Of a stretch of 18,719 nt of DNA, positions 9,579 through 17,915 are shown one piece after another. A program made the position numbers and the translations under genes. Below the pieces are notes generated by a model. The model was not told the origin of the DNA. It worked only from the letters and a program-made list of their open reading frames with translations, and searched no databases. Source of the stretch: Cladosporium sp. IMV 00045 (lineage: Eukaryota; Ascomycota; Dothideomycetes; Cladosporiales; Cladosporiaceae); assembly GCA_001931905.2 (NCBI GenBank), contig MSJI02000295.1:1-18719 (forward strand). The letters run 5' to 3'. Each line of letters begins with the position of its first letter. Within the stretch, counting starts at the first letter, position 1.

Positions 9579-10364
9579 TGTGGGCGATTGGCACGTGAAT
9601 GTCGTTGTCACAGGCCGACTCTAGCCTTTGCGACGGTTCCTGCGTCGATGATGCACTCGGGGGTTTATGGAGAGTATGATTGACGTCGCAACGATCAGGT
9701 GAATGTGAAAAGTGTCGAAGTGAGTGATGAGAGTAACAGGAATAGCATGTGATGTTGGCAGTGGTTTTGGTGAATGCAACTACACCATGTAGCAACGATG
9801 GGAGGGTGTAAATGTGCGTTGCAGCGCTTCTACTTGGAAGTCTGATGCTCGACCTCTGCGCGTGGCTTTCGGTCGGCCCTCGCTCGGCTGCCCATTCGCC
9901 GAGCTACCGACGTCACATGACATACATCAATTGGGACGTCCACATCCATCTCCTTTCTCCTCCTTGAGGCAACATCATGGAAGAGGGATATGATCGCCTA
10001 CGTCGCCCGGAAGATGCTCAGGACTGTCAATATTGAACCCTTCCTTATGATGCAACCTGACATTCAACCAGCCTTCGATTTCAGCCGGTTACAGTGGCCA
10101 GGAACAATCTCCCCGCAGTGAAGAGACATTTCTCCGTCCAATCCATAGCTGCGATGGTGCCGCATATGCATATTAACTGCAGCTAATGAAGAAGATTTGT
10201 ACTATTTGGGCAGATCCATTCATGGTCGCTGAATGTTTTCCTAGCAAATGTCCGTCTCGCTTGGGTAGAGCGAGACAGCAATAACCGATCCAGCGTTAGT
10301 ATAAAGGCAGCCATGCCATTCCTACCATTCCTGTTCTTCAAGATTTTTCTTGCTCCTAGCGAAA
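9579..10364. promoter_or_regulatory. Divergent promoter region, Sds3-like gene and GH3 hydrolase
   Basis: This 786-bp region lies between two start codons pointing away from each other, so it must hold both promoters. It has three GACGTC palindromes (9682-9687, 9909-9914, 9935-9940) in contexts TGACGTCG, CGACGTCA and GGACGTCC. The first two match the CRE/bZIP site in seven of eight positions. It also has an E-box CACGTG at 9592-9597, 14 nt before the Sds3-like ATG, and a near-palindrome TTAACTGCAGCTAA at 10173-10186. A CCAAT at about 10138 and a CCCCGC (reverse of a CreA-type SYGGRG site) near 10110 are single short matches with little weight. No gene is visible inside. Confidence 0.6.
10300..10306 (+). 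promoter_or_regulatory. TATA box of the GH3 hydrolase gene
   Basis: A TATAAAG lies 59 nt before the ATG at 10365. With the normal spacing, transcription would start near 10330, leaving a leader of only about 35 nt. Confidence 0.65.
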
Positions 10365-12887
10365 ATGGTATTCTCCAACGTTCTGGGCTTGTTGGCATTG
10401 TCGGGAAGTGTTGTTCTCGCTCTGCCTCAAGAGGCTTATCACGGCAGCCATGGTAACCACAGCAGCAACGACTCGCTTGCCAATGCACCATACAGGTACG
10501 TCAAACCCCAATAGGATGATCGAGAGAACGTACTGACAAGTCCACAGTATGTCTCATGCTCTGTTAACGTCTGCCGTCTCTCGCCACAGAAGACAGGTGA
10601 CTAATGCGTCAATCAATCAGAGAACCCAGCACTGCCTGTCGAAGACCGCATTGCAGATCTCCTCTCGCGGATGACCATCGAAGAGAAGGCAACTCAATTG
10701 ATGCAGGGTGACATCTCCAATTGGCTTAACGTCACCTCCGGTGAATTCAACCGGACTGGACTGGAACTCAGTTTCGAACAAAAAGCGGGCAGCTACTACG
10801 TTGGCTATCCCATCAGCTGGGACTGGCTGGCTGAGAACATCAAAATTGGTCAGGACTATGCCGTGAACAAGACCCGCCTCGGGATTCCCCCTATCGTCCA
10901 AACCGAAGGCATCCACGGCTTCTTGATTGGTAATGCGACCATTTTCAATAGCCCGATCGCCCATGGTTGCTCGTTCAATCGATCTTTGATCGAACGTATG
11001 GCCGAGCAGATTGCCATTGAAGCCAAGGCCCTCGGTGTCACACAGCTGTTCGCCCCTGTCGCCGATCTTGCAAGAGAGTTGAGGTTCGGACGCGTTGAAG
11101 AGACCTTCGGTGAAGATCCATATCTGGCTGGTGAATTCTCTCTGCATTATGTTCTTGGCCTTCAAAGAAAGAATGTCTCGGCCATGATCAAACACTTTGC
11201 TGCCTCTTCTATGCCCGAGCAGGGCCTCAACACCGGTCCAGTGCATGCTGGTGAGCGCGAGCTCAGAACCACGTGGCTCCCTCCTTTCAAACCCGCCATC
11301 GAGAAGGGCCAGGTCTGGTCGATCATGAGTGCTTACACAAGCTACGATGGCATCCCTCAGGTCGCCGACGCGCATGTGGTAACGGATATCCTTCGCGACG
11401 AATGGGGATATGAATTCTACGTCATGAGCGACGCAGGCGCAACCGACCGCCTTGCCAGTCCGTTCCGTATCTGCCCTAGTCCCTTGAACAAGTACGGCCA
11501 ATCTGTGAACGAAGGCAACGAATGCGTCACTCTCAACGCCCTTCCGGCAGGTACTGATGTTGAGATGGGAGGAGGATCTTTCAACTACCGCTCGATTCCG
11601 GACCTCGTTGATGCTGGCCGTCTGGACATTTCTGTCGTTGACGAAGCCGTTACACGTCAACTTCGCGCCAAGTTCACCATGGGCCTTTTCGAAAACCCCT
11701 TCCCTGCTGCACCGAAGAGTGAGTGGAACAATCTGATCAACACGCCCGAGGCCAAGAGCCTTGCGCGTGAACTTGATCGTGATTCCATCGTGCTGCTCAA
11801 GAACGATCACGACATCCTCCCGATCAAGAAAGACGCCAAGGTCGCTGTGATTGGACCCATGGCAGATGGCTTCATGAACTACGGTGACTACGTCGTATAC
11901 CAGTCTCAATACCGAGGCGTCACTCCGCTCGTAGGAATCCAAAATGCTGTTGGAAATGGCTCGGTCTCGTACGCTCAAGGTTGCGAGCGCTGGTCCTCTG
12001 ATCAGAGTGGCTTCCCAGAAGCGATCGAGGCTGCTGAGGCCGCGGACGTCGCCGTCGTAGTGGTTGGCACATGGTCTCGAGACCAACAGGAACTCTGGCG
12101 GGGCTTCAACGCCACGACCGGTGAGCACATCGATGTGTCAGACCTCAGTCTTGTCGGAGCAATGGGTCCACTCGTGCGCGCGATCGTCAACACCACAACT
12201 CCAACCGTCATCGTCTTCAGCTCCGGCAAGCCCATCACGGAGCATTGGATCTCCAACACGACCGCTTCCCTGGTGCAGCAATTCTACCCTAGTGAAGAAG
12301 GCGGCAATGCTCTCGCCGATATCCTCTTCGGCGACTACAACCCATCCGGCAAGCTTTCCGTATCCTTCCCCCACGACGTCGGCACCCTGCCAATCAACTA
12401 CGACTACCTGAACTCCGGCCGCACCACCAACCCCGGCATGATCCTGGAAAGTGGCGAGATCGTGTTCGGCTCCAACTACGTGACCAACACACCCCAGCCC
12501 TGGTTCCCCTTCGGCTTCGGTCTCTCCTACACGACCTTCCAATACTCCAACGTCTCCCTGTCATCATACACCGCAAGCGCCAGCGACGAGATCACCGCCT
12601 CAGTCTCCGTCACCAACAACGGCACGCGCGATGGCGCCGAAGTCGTGCAGTTGTACGTCAAGGACATGCTCGCTTCCGTCGACGTTCCCAACATCCGCCT
12701 GAGAGGTTTCGAGAAAGTCATGATTCCCGCGGGCGAGACGGTGGAAGTGGAGATCCCGCTGGACGTCAGCGAGCTGGGAGTGTGGAATACTCAGATGAAG
12801 TATGTGGTCGAGCCGGGTAACTTCACCGTCTATGCTGGCTCGAGCAGTTTGGATCTTAGGGGGAATGCCACTTTGACTGTGTCGTAG
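10365..12887 (+). CDS. Secreted glycoside hydrolase family 3 (beta-glucosidase-like)
   Basis: Exons 10365-10494 and 10621-12887 encode 798 residues. The separating 126 nt behave as a twin intron (separate entry); the junction gives APYKNPALPVEDR, the usual GH3 N-terminal motif. Residues 1-19 are a signal peptide with likely cleavage after VLA. The GH3 N-terminal barrel (about 45-370) includes RELRFGRVEETFGEDPYL, the substrate-binding K234-H235 and the nucleophile motif VMSDAG with Asp314. The GH3 C-terminal sandwich spans about 430-670, followed by a fibronectin III-like domain at about 690-795. The three-domain length matches extracellular fungal and BglX-type enzymes. It should remove terminal beta-linked sugars from oligosaccharides or glycosides outside the cell. 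The residue after the nucleophile is Ala, where beta-glucosidases often have Trp, so sugar specificity is uncertain. I could not assign the acid/base glutamate by eye. Confidence 0.94.
10495..10620 (+). other. Spliceosomal twin intron (stwintron), [D1,2] type
   Basis: The outer intron begins with G at 10495. Its donor is completed by TATGT at 10548-10552, after removal of an internal intron at 10496-10547. The outer intron then runs to CAG at 10618-10620 with branch ACTAAT (A at 10604). After internal splicing the outer intron is 74 nt with donor GTATGT. Joining TAC-A to AG-AAC gives TAC AAG AAC, in frame with the GH3 domain. A single intron 10496-10620, two introns around a TAT microexon, and acceptors at 10589 or 10596 all shift the frame or hit a stop. 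The arrangement is inferred from sequence; no transcript evidence was available. Confidence 0.8.
10496..10547 (+). other. Internal intron of the twin intron
   Basis: A 52-nt canonical fungal intron has donor GTACGT (10496-10501), branch TACTGAC (10531-10537, branch A at 10536) and acceptor CACAG ending at 10547. Every signal is strong, so it should be excised first and thereby assemble the outer donor. Confidence 0.85.
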
Positions 12888-13136
12888 ATCGATTGGTTGG
12901 CCACGAAAGCTGTAGCGGAGGCTCGCAAGTTCCGTATCCGATAGTGAGTTGGATCATCCAATGCCGGGGATAGCAAGTAACCTTACCCGGACAAGGCCCA
13001 GCGGTGGATCACTACTCATTATTCGCCGTTCCCGCGAAGGATTAGAAGCTAAACTCTAGCTCGTATAAACCACGTTTACCATCTACTCTTGACACTGCAT
13101 GTTTTCATCCAGAGCCTGCATCAAACCCATGTTGCA

Positions 13137-13155
13137 GACTCGGCCGTATCGAGTC
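13137..13155. repeat. Inverted repeat GACTCG-N7-CGAGTC
   Basis: Two perfect 6-bp arms are separated by GCCGTAT. It lies about 125 bp upstream of the TATA box of the oxidoreductase gene and overlaps CGGCCG. It could be a dimeric regulator site or a hairpin near the end of the GH3 transcript. This is inference from symmetry only. Confidence 0.5.
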
Positions 13156-13278
13156 GGGGTTATACATGGAGTTAACGCGTGTGAACAAAGCCCAAAGTCC
13201 GAGTGAACCACACCTCTGAGCTGACCAAGCTATGCAATCTATCGTTGTTTGTTGAAAGCTGCAATGGTCGGAAAATAA

Positions 13279-13285
13279 TATAAAG
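13279..13285 (+). promoter_or_regulatory. TATA box of the CipA/NmrA-like gene
   Basis: TATAAAG lies 75 nt before the ATG at 13360, in a locally AT-rich stretch. The expected leader is about 45 nt, rich in pyrimidine just before the start codon. Confidence 0.65.
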
Positions 13286-13359
13286 CCCGCCAAGGTCGTG
13301 ATGCTTGGTCTTTATACTCACAAATCGTTTCGTCGATCTCATCTGCGACCTCTATCATC

Positions 13360-14435
13360 ATGGCCACCGAATACTTCTACCAACAGCCCCAGGGCTCAAG
13401 GAACAGGATTGAGAATGTCGCCATCGTCGGCGTAAGTACTCTCAACACATTAACCACGCCCAAAGTCATATTAGAGACAATCACGAAACTAACACCACCC
13501 CTCGCCAGGCCAGCGGCCAAGTCGGCTCTTACATCACGCGCGCCCTCCTCTCAACCGGCAAACACCAACTCACCGCCATAACGCGACACGACAGCGTCGC
13601 CACCTTCCCTTCGGGCGTGAAAAGCCGCAAAATCGACTACACCGACCACGAAAGCATCGTCTCCGCGCTGCGCGGGCAAGACTTCCTGATCATCACGATG
13701 AGCGTGACCGCGCGCGACGCGCAAGCGAAGCTCATAGCCGGCGCCCGCGACGCCGGCGTGCGCTGGGTCATGCCCAACGAGTACGGGGGCGACTACGAAG
13801 GGGCGCAGAAGGCCTTCGGCGAGGAAGTGTACCTCGGCCCACCAGCGTTGGCGGCGCGCAGAGCGATTGTTGAGGCTGGGATGAATTTCGTGGTGCTTTC
13901 GTGCTCATTCTGGTACGAGTATAGTCTTGCCGGGTCGGAGGTGCGGTATGGGTTTGATTTCGGGAAGAGAGAGGTGACGTTTTACGCTGAGGGGGAGACG
14001 AAGATCACCACGTCGACGTTTCCGCAGGTGGGACGGGCAGTGGCGAGGTTGCTTTCGTTGCCGGTTTGGCGGGTGAATGAGGAGGATGCGCAGTTGACGC
14101 TGAGTAAGTTCCGGAACCGGTCGGCGTTTGTGGGCTCGTTTCATGTCAGCCAGAAGGATATGTTTGCTTCGGTGTTGAGGGTGACGGGGGAGAAGGAGGA
14201 GGATTGGAAGGTAAAATATGAGGATGCTGCGGCAAGATATCAGCGCGGCGGCGAATTGTTTGCGCAGGGCAATAGGGAAGGGTTTGGCATGCTGCTTTAC
14301 GCTCGTGCGTTTTACAAGGACGGAGCGGCGGATTTGCAGGACGTATTGAACAACGAGGAGCTGGGGTTGCCTGAGGAAGACTTTGACGAGGCGACCGCAG
14401 TGGCTATCGACATGGCCAAGGGGAGAGCGGTTTGA
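13360..14435 (+). CDS. CipA/NmrA-like NAD(P)-binding oxidoreductase
   Basis: Exons 13360-13431 and 13509-14435 give 332 residues. The 77-nt phase-0 intron has donor GTAAGT, branch ACTAAC and acceptor GCCAG. The ATG at 13360 follows a TATA box and a pyrimidine-rich leader. Residues 19-30 form the Rossmann strand and dinucleotide loop (NVAIVG-ASGQVG), with the intron exactly after Gly24. Further family signs are the LxAITR strand, a GQDFLIITMSV strand and the VMPNEYGGD segment. The whole resembles fungal isoflavone-reductase/CipA members of the NmrA-like atypical short-chain dehydrogenase group and is close to their usual length. It is probably cytosolic. Members either reduce small phenolic or other metabolites with NADPH or act as redox sensors, and the sequence does not tell which. 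No linked biosynthetic genes are in the window. Confidence 0.9.
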
Positions 14436-14780
14436 GAGGTGATTCTTGCGGCTGGTCAGCTTGTATAATGCGTGTGCAATGATGGTTGAGGTAGCGATTC
14501 GTCAGTATATATATGTTCTGTTCTAGCCTTGCGAATGATAACGCCTGTCCAACCGAACAATTAACAAGGAAACAGTGGTACAAGGAGTGTGAAGATACGT
14601 CAATCCTTCGTCTTTCCAATTCTCCGCCTTTTCTATTCTATAATGTAATTTGTAATTTATGTTTGTCTGATACGAAGTGCTCTCTTCGGGAGCATTGATG
14701 GAAAAAGGAGAGGGAGCCGTCGAAGGCTTTTGCAAAGAAAACAGAATTTTGTCGTAGGAATGCTACCGCCAGGAGGCAGC
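14436..14780. other. Convergent 3' intergenic region
   Basis: The oxidoreductase (plus) and the channel gene (minus) end 345 bp apart. The region is AT-richer than its flanks, with several TATA/ATAT and TTTGTAATTTATG-like stretches suitable for polyadenylation of either transcript. Short frames on both strands carry no recognisable domain. No gene is called. Confidence 0.6.
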
Positions 14781-17700
14781 TCAGCTCAGCTTCTTCATCT
14801 CGTAGTCCGTCTGGCTGCGTCGTGGTGGGTGGAACTGTTCGGGCTCGTCTTCGACAGTCACAGTAGGTCCGAGCGGCCTGTTTGAGCTTGTTGGAAGCAC
14901 ATCCGTAGGGATACGGGGCGGCATAGGTTCGCGTTGATGTTGAGAAGGGTACGAGTCGTCAGTGTCGTTGGTAGTCGTGCGCCAAGCAGCAGAGCTGACA
15001 AGACCAGTGCGCGGGTCAAGACGATCCGTAGACTGGTTGGCACTGGGGTTTTCGGGGATGTCGGCCATGCCCTTCTCCATCAGGGCAGCCTCATCAGCAG
15101 GGCCCCCTCCAACAGTGCTAGAGCGGTGGCGGTTGAAGAAACGGTTGCGGTGAGAGGAAGTGCGACCCTTCGAGCCGTCAGAATCAATGGAGCGACGGAG
15201 AAGACCACCAGGGGCGGTATCGCGGGACGTGGAGCGACCCATATCGTTGCTGCGGCGTTCAGCTTCGGCGGCGCGCTCGCGGGATCTTGATGCTTCGGCG
15301 ATGGCGCTCATTTGGGCCTTACGGCGGTCTTCATGTACGTCGCCACCCAGGTCGCCGTAAGCATAATCCCTCATTCCGAGACTGAAATCGACACGTTTGT
15401 TCATGGCAGACAGGGTCTCGCCACGGTTACGGAGGGAAGAGCCATTGCGAAGAATTGAGCCTGAGCGCGCGCGTGAACCAGGTGCACTGCTTCCATCCTC
15501 GGGTCCAACAAACGGCGGGTCTTGAGGAGCGTTGGGATCGAAACCAGCCGGGTTGTCTGGCTGGCCACCAGTGCCCATGTCGGGGTTTCCAATGTGAGGG
15601 ACGTTCTGCAGATACATCGGGAAGCTCTGCTTCTGGCCAGGGAAACGCATGTAAGGACCCTCAATGCCGAGCTCTTGCATGCAAACCATCATGGCGCAGA
15701 TGAACTTGTTGCGACGAGCCAGACGAAGACCTTCGTTCTGCCAGTTGGACTTGTAGAAGAAAACGACGTTAAGGTTCATCGAGTGGACATCGACAATGTC
15801 GCGTAGTTCTGTCAAGATGTTGCCTTGGTATTCGCGTTTCTCAAGCTTCACGAATTCGAGGAGCTTTGAACGCAGGCCTTCAATTTGATCGAGGGTGGTG
15901 CCGAACTTGATAGTGATGCTAACAGCTTCCGCAAGACCACCGGAACGACGCTGGTTGAGAATGAAGAGCGTGTTAAGGTAGCTGTTTGGCGCCTGCACAA
16001 TGTGACCTTCCATCTTCTTGAACTCGGTGAATAGCAAGCTGATCTCCTTGACAAAGTAGTCATCGCCACGTCCAGTAGCACCGGTGTTGCCGTAGATTCC
16101 AACACGGTCACCCACGTCAAAGGGGTGCTTGATAAACACGAAGACGACGGATTGCAGGAACTCCTGCGCGGTAGCAGAGAAGAGCCAGGACAAAGCAAGG
16201 ACTGCAGATCCAGCAGAAGTAAGCACACCGGCAGCAGATGCCGAAATGAGGGAGATAAAGACCAGAATGGTGATGACAGCGACGATGAACATAAAGACAT
16301 CGTCAAGCTTGCCAACAACAGAGTCGAGATCTTTGAGAGAAGCAGTGATGGATTTGCGCTCGCGACCAATCTCAACACAGACGGCCTCAAGTTCCTCCAT
16401 ACTAATGTCGCCGTTCATGTCTTTGTCAAACATGCTGAAGGCAGCCGTCGCTTCCTCTTCGTTCTCGAAAGCGTTATGCAGATCCTCCTGGTAGACGGTC
16501 TCGGTTGATTCGCGAGCGAAGGTGCGGTATAAGCGACGTGCAAGAACTTGCGAGCCGCTGATAGAGCTCAGTAGTGTGATGACGACTTGGTTGGGATGCG
16601 TGCTCTTGTACACAGTCTTGCCAGTGAAGTCTCCTGCGATTTTGCCGGTCACATCTCCAATCTTGCCAACAACCTCTTTGGTCCTCTTTCCTGCATCGTT
16701 GATGAAAGCTCCGGGAGTGCGAGCGCCAGAACCTTCTTGTTCAGCAGAGGGCTCCTCGAATTCGGAGTCTTCCATGGCGATTTTCGTCTTTGAGTAAATG
16801 TAAAGCTTGATAAGCGAGCCGATTTGGAATTTGTTGAGTTCAATGCGGTCGGCGTAGGTGCGCAGGTGGAAGCTGATGGCGATGAGCTGGATGATGATTT
16901 TCTCGACGAAGTTCAGGACTGCGCCGACCAGAAGGGAGATCAGGACTTTGTTCATATCCTTCTGCCAGCCAGTTGCGCTTGAGTCGTACGATCCATCTTC
17001 TTTGCGCGGACGGTCGGGCATGTGCTGCGTCATGGTCGGGAGGAACGAAATCTCGATAGCAAGCATCCAGAAGAACAGGCATGCGGGCAACTCGAGTTGC
17101 TTGCCCATGTCTCGCCATTTCTTGCCGTTGTTGGTGAACAGCGAGGAAACCACTCCGATAGGCCATGGAAGGCATTTTGCGAGGATGCGGCCAGCCCAGA
17201 GAGTAAGCCACACAATCTCCAACCAGATCATAAACCAGTACATTGTAACGCCGCCGACCTTTTGGTTGGGGAAGAGGAAGACGCCAATCAACAGGGGAAT
17301 GAGGAGGATGAGGGAGACCGGCATGATGTATGTGAAGTACCGGATGAGCCAGTTGGACTTGTGGACTTTCTTGAAGAAGAGCGCAAACTTGGAGCTCGGG
17401 TTTTCCGGGCCCTTGTAGACCTGTGTTTGTTCATGCACCGGATTGGTGGCAATGTCGAACTCGTCGACTTCCTCTTCGCGCCGCTTCCTAGACTGGTGCA
17501 TGCTGTCCCCATCTTGCTGGGATTGGGTTTCTTTCTTAGAGATCTGCCTCTCGATCTTAAGTAGCTCCAGATCATCCTCTAATCTGTGGGCTTTCTCGCG
17601 AGTCTGAGAGGGAGAAGCTAAGCTGTGCAAAGGATCTCCGCGATCATATTGGGTCTCCACGGTGAGCGTGGTGCCGCTGCGCTGTGGGATTCCGGATGCG

Positions 17701-17915
17701 TTCCCTCGGTTGTGGCCACCCTCTCCGTCTCCCACTATGGTTCCTTCTTCGTCAGATGAGCGCTCGTGACTTCGATTTCGGTCATCAGGATGATGGCTGT
17801 GGACGTTGTAGGAAGGCAGTGGGGCGAAATGGGCGTGTTGGCCAGCTGTATTGCTGGGCTCGGTGGTACTGTAGCCATAGGATGGCTCTGGCCTCTCGTC
17901 GGCCGGCGTGGTCAT
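14781..17915 (-). CDS. EF-hand mechanosensitive ion channel, MscS type (Msy1-like)
   Basis: One exon encodes 1044 residues from the ATG at 17915; upstream the frame has only a GTG. The disordered N terminus (about 1-180) leads into four hydrophobic helices at about 194-215, 221-255, 278-298 and 322-350. An EF-hand follows at 497-508, with all calcium ligands in place (loop DKDMNGDISMEE). It directly precedes the pore-forming MscS helix (about 540-600; AAGVLTSAGSAVLALSWLF) and the beta domain starting HPFDVGDRVGIYG. The C-terminal 250 residues are Arg/Ser-rich and disordered. This is the architecture of fungal Msy1/Msy2 channels, which sit in endoplasmic reticulum or cortical membranes and control calcium and volume during hypo-osmotic shock. 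The gene is convergent with the oxidoreductase. The family call is firm; membrane location is inferred from homologues. Confidence 0.94.
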   Translation of the reverse strand: MTTPADERPEPSYGYSTTEPSNTAGQHAHFAPLPSYNVHSHHPDDRNRSHERSSDEEGTIVGDGEGGHNRGNASGIPQRSGTTLTVETQYDRGDPLHSLASPSQTREKAHRLEDDLELLKIERQISKKETQSQQDGDSMHQSRKRREEEVDEFDIATNPVHEQTQVYKGPENPSSKFALFFKKVHKSNWLIRYFTYIMPVSLILLIPLLIGVFLFPNQKVGGVTMYWFMIWLEIVWLTLWAGRILAKCLPWPIGVVSSLFTNNGKKWRDMGKQLELPACLFFWMLAIEISFLPTMTQHMPDRPRKEDGSYDSSATGWQKDMNKVLISLLVGAVLNFVEKIIIQLIAISFHLRTYADRIELNKFQIGSLIKLYIYSKTKIAMEDSEFEEPSAEQEGSGARTPGAFINDAGKRTKEVVGKIGDVTGKIAGDFTGKTVYKSTHPNQVVITLLSSISGSQVLARRLYRTFARESTETVYQEDLHNAFENEEEATAAFSMFDKDMNGDISMEELEAVCVEIGRERKSITASLKDLDSVVGKLDDVFMFIVAVITILVFISLISASAAGVLTSAGSAVLALSWLFSATAQEFLQSVVFVFIKHPFDVGDRVGIYGNTGATGRGDDYFVKEISLLFTEFKKMEGHIVQAPNSYLNTLFILNQRRSGGLAEAVSITIKFGTTLDQIEGLRSKLLEFVKLEKREYQGNILTELRDIVDVHSMNLNVVFFYKSNWQNEGLRLARRNKFICAMMVCMQELGIEGPYMRFPGQKQSFPMYLQNVPHIGNPDMGTGGQPDNPAGFDPNAPQDPPFVGPEDGSSAPGSRARSGSILRNGSSLRNRGETLSAMNKRVDFSLGMRDYAYGDLGGDVHEDRRKAQMSAIAEASRSRERAAEAERRSNDMGRSTSRDTAPGGLLRRSIDSDGSKGRTSSHRNRFFNRHRSSTVGGGPADEAALMEKGMADIPENPSANQSTDRLDPRTGLVSSAAWRTTTNDTDDSYPSQHQREPMPPRIPTDVLPTSSNRPLGPTVTVEDEPEQFHPPRRSQTDYEMKKLS

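Larger units (their letters stand above)
12888..13359. other. GH3 3' flank and oxidoreductase promoter
   Basis: This is the spacer between two plus-strand genes. The left part should be the GH3 3' untranslated region. The right part is the promoter of the CipA/NmrA-like gene, with a TATA box at 13279-13285 and an inverted repeat at 13137-13155. A CCAAT occurs near 12957. No gene is seen. Confidence 0.6.

Noticed and set aside
9579..9611. Eleven-residue N-terminal extension of the Sds3-like protein
   Set aside because: The only initiation codon there would be GTG. The ATG at 9578 has an excellent context.
10496..10620. A single ordinary intron from GTACGT to the last CAG in the GH3 gene
   Set aside because: Joining the exons this way gives TAC AGA GAA and shifts the GH3 domain out of frame.
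10617..12128. A 503-codon minus-strand frame opposite the GH3 gene
   Set aside because: The opposite strand encodes unmistakable GH3 domains over the same bases. The antisense product has no recognisable motif.
4435..14435. A secondary-metabolite or sugar-utilisation gene cluster (transporter, hydrolase, oxidoreductase)
   Set aside because: There is no synthase, no pathway-specific regulator and no shared promoter signature, and housekeeping-type genes are interspersed. Adjacency alone is not enough.
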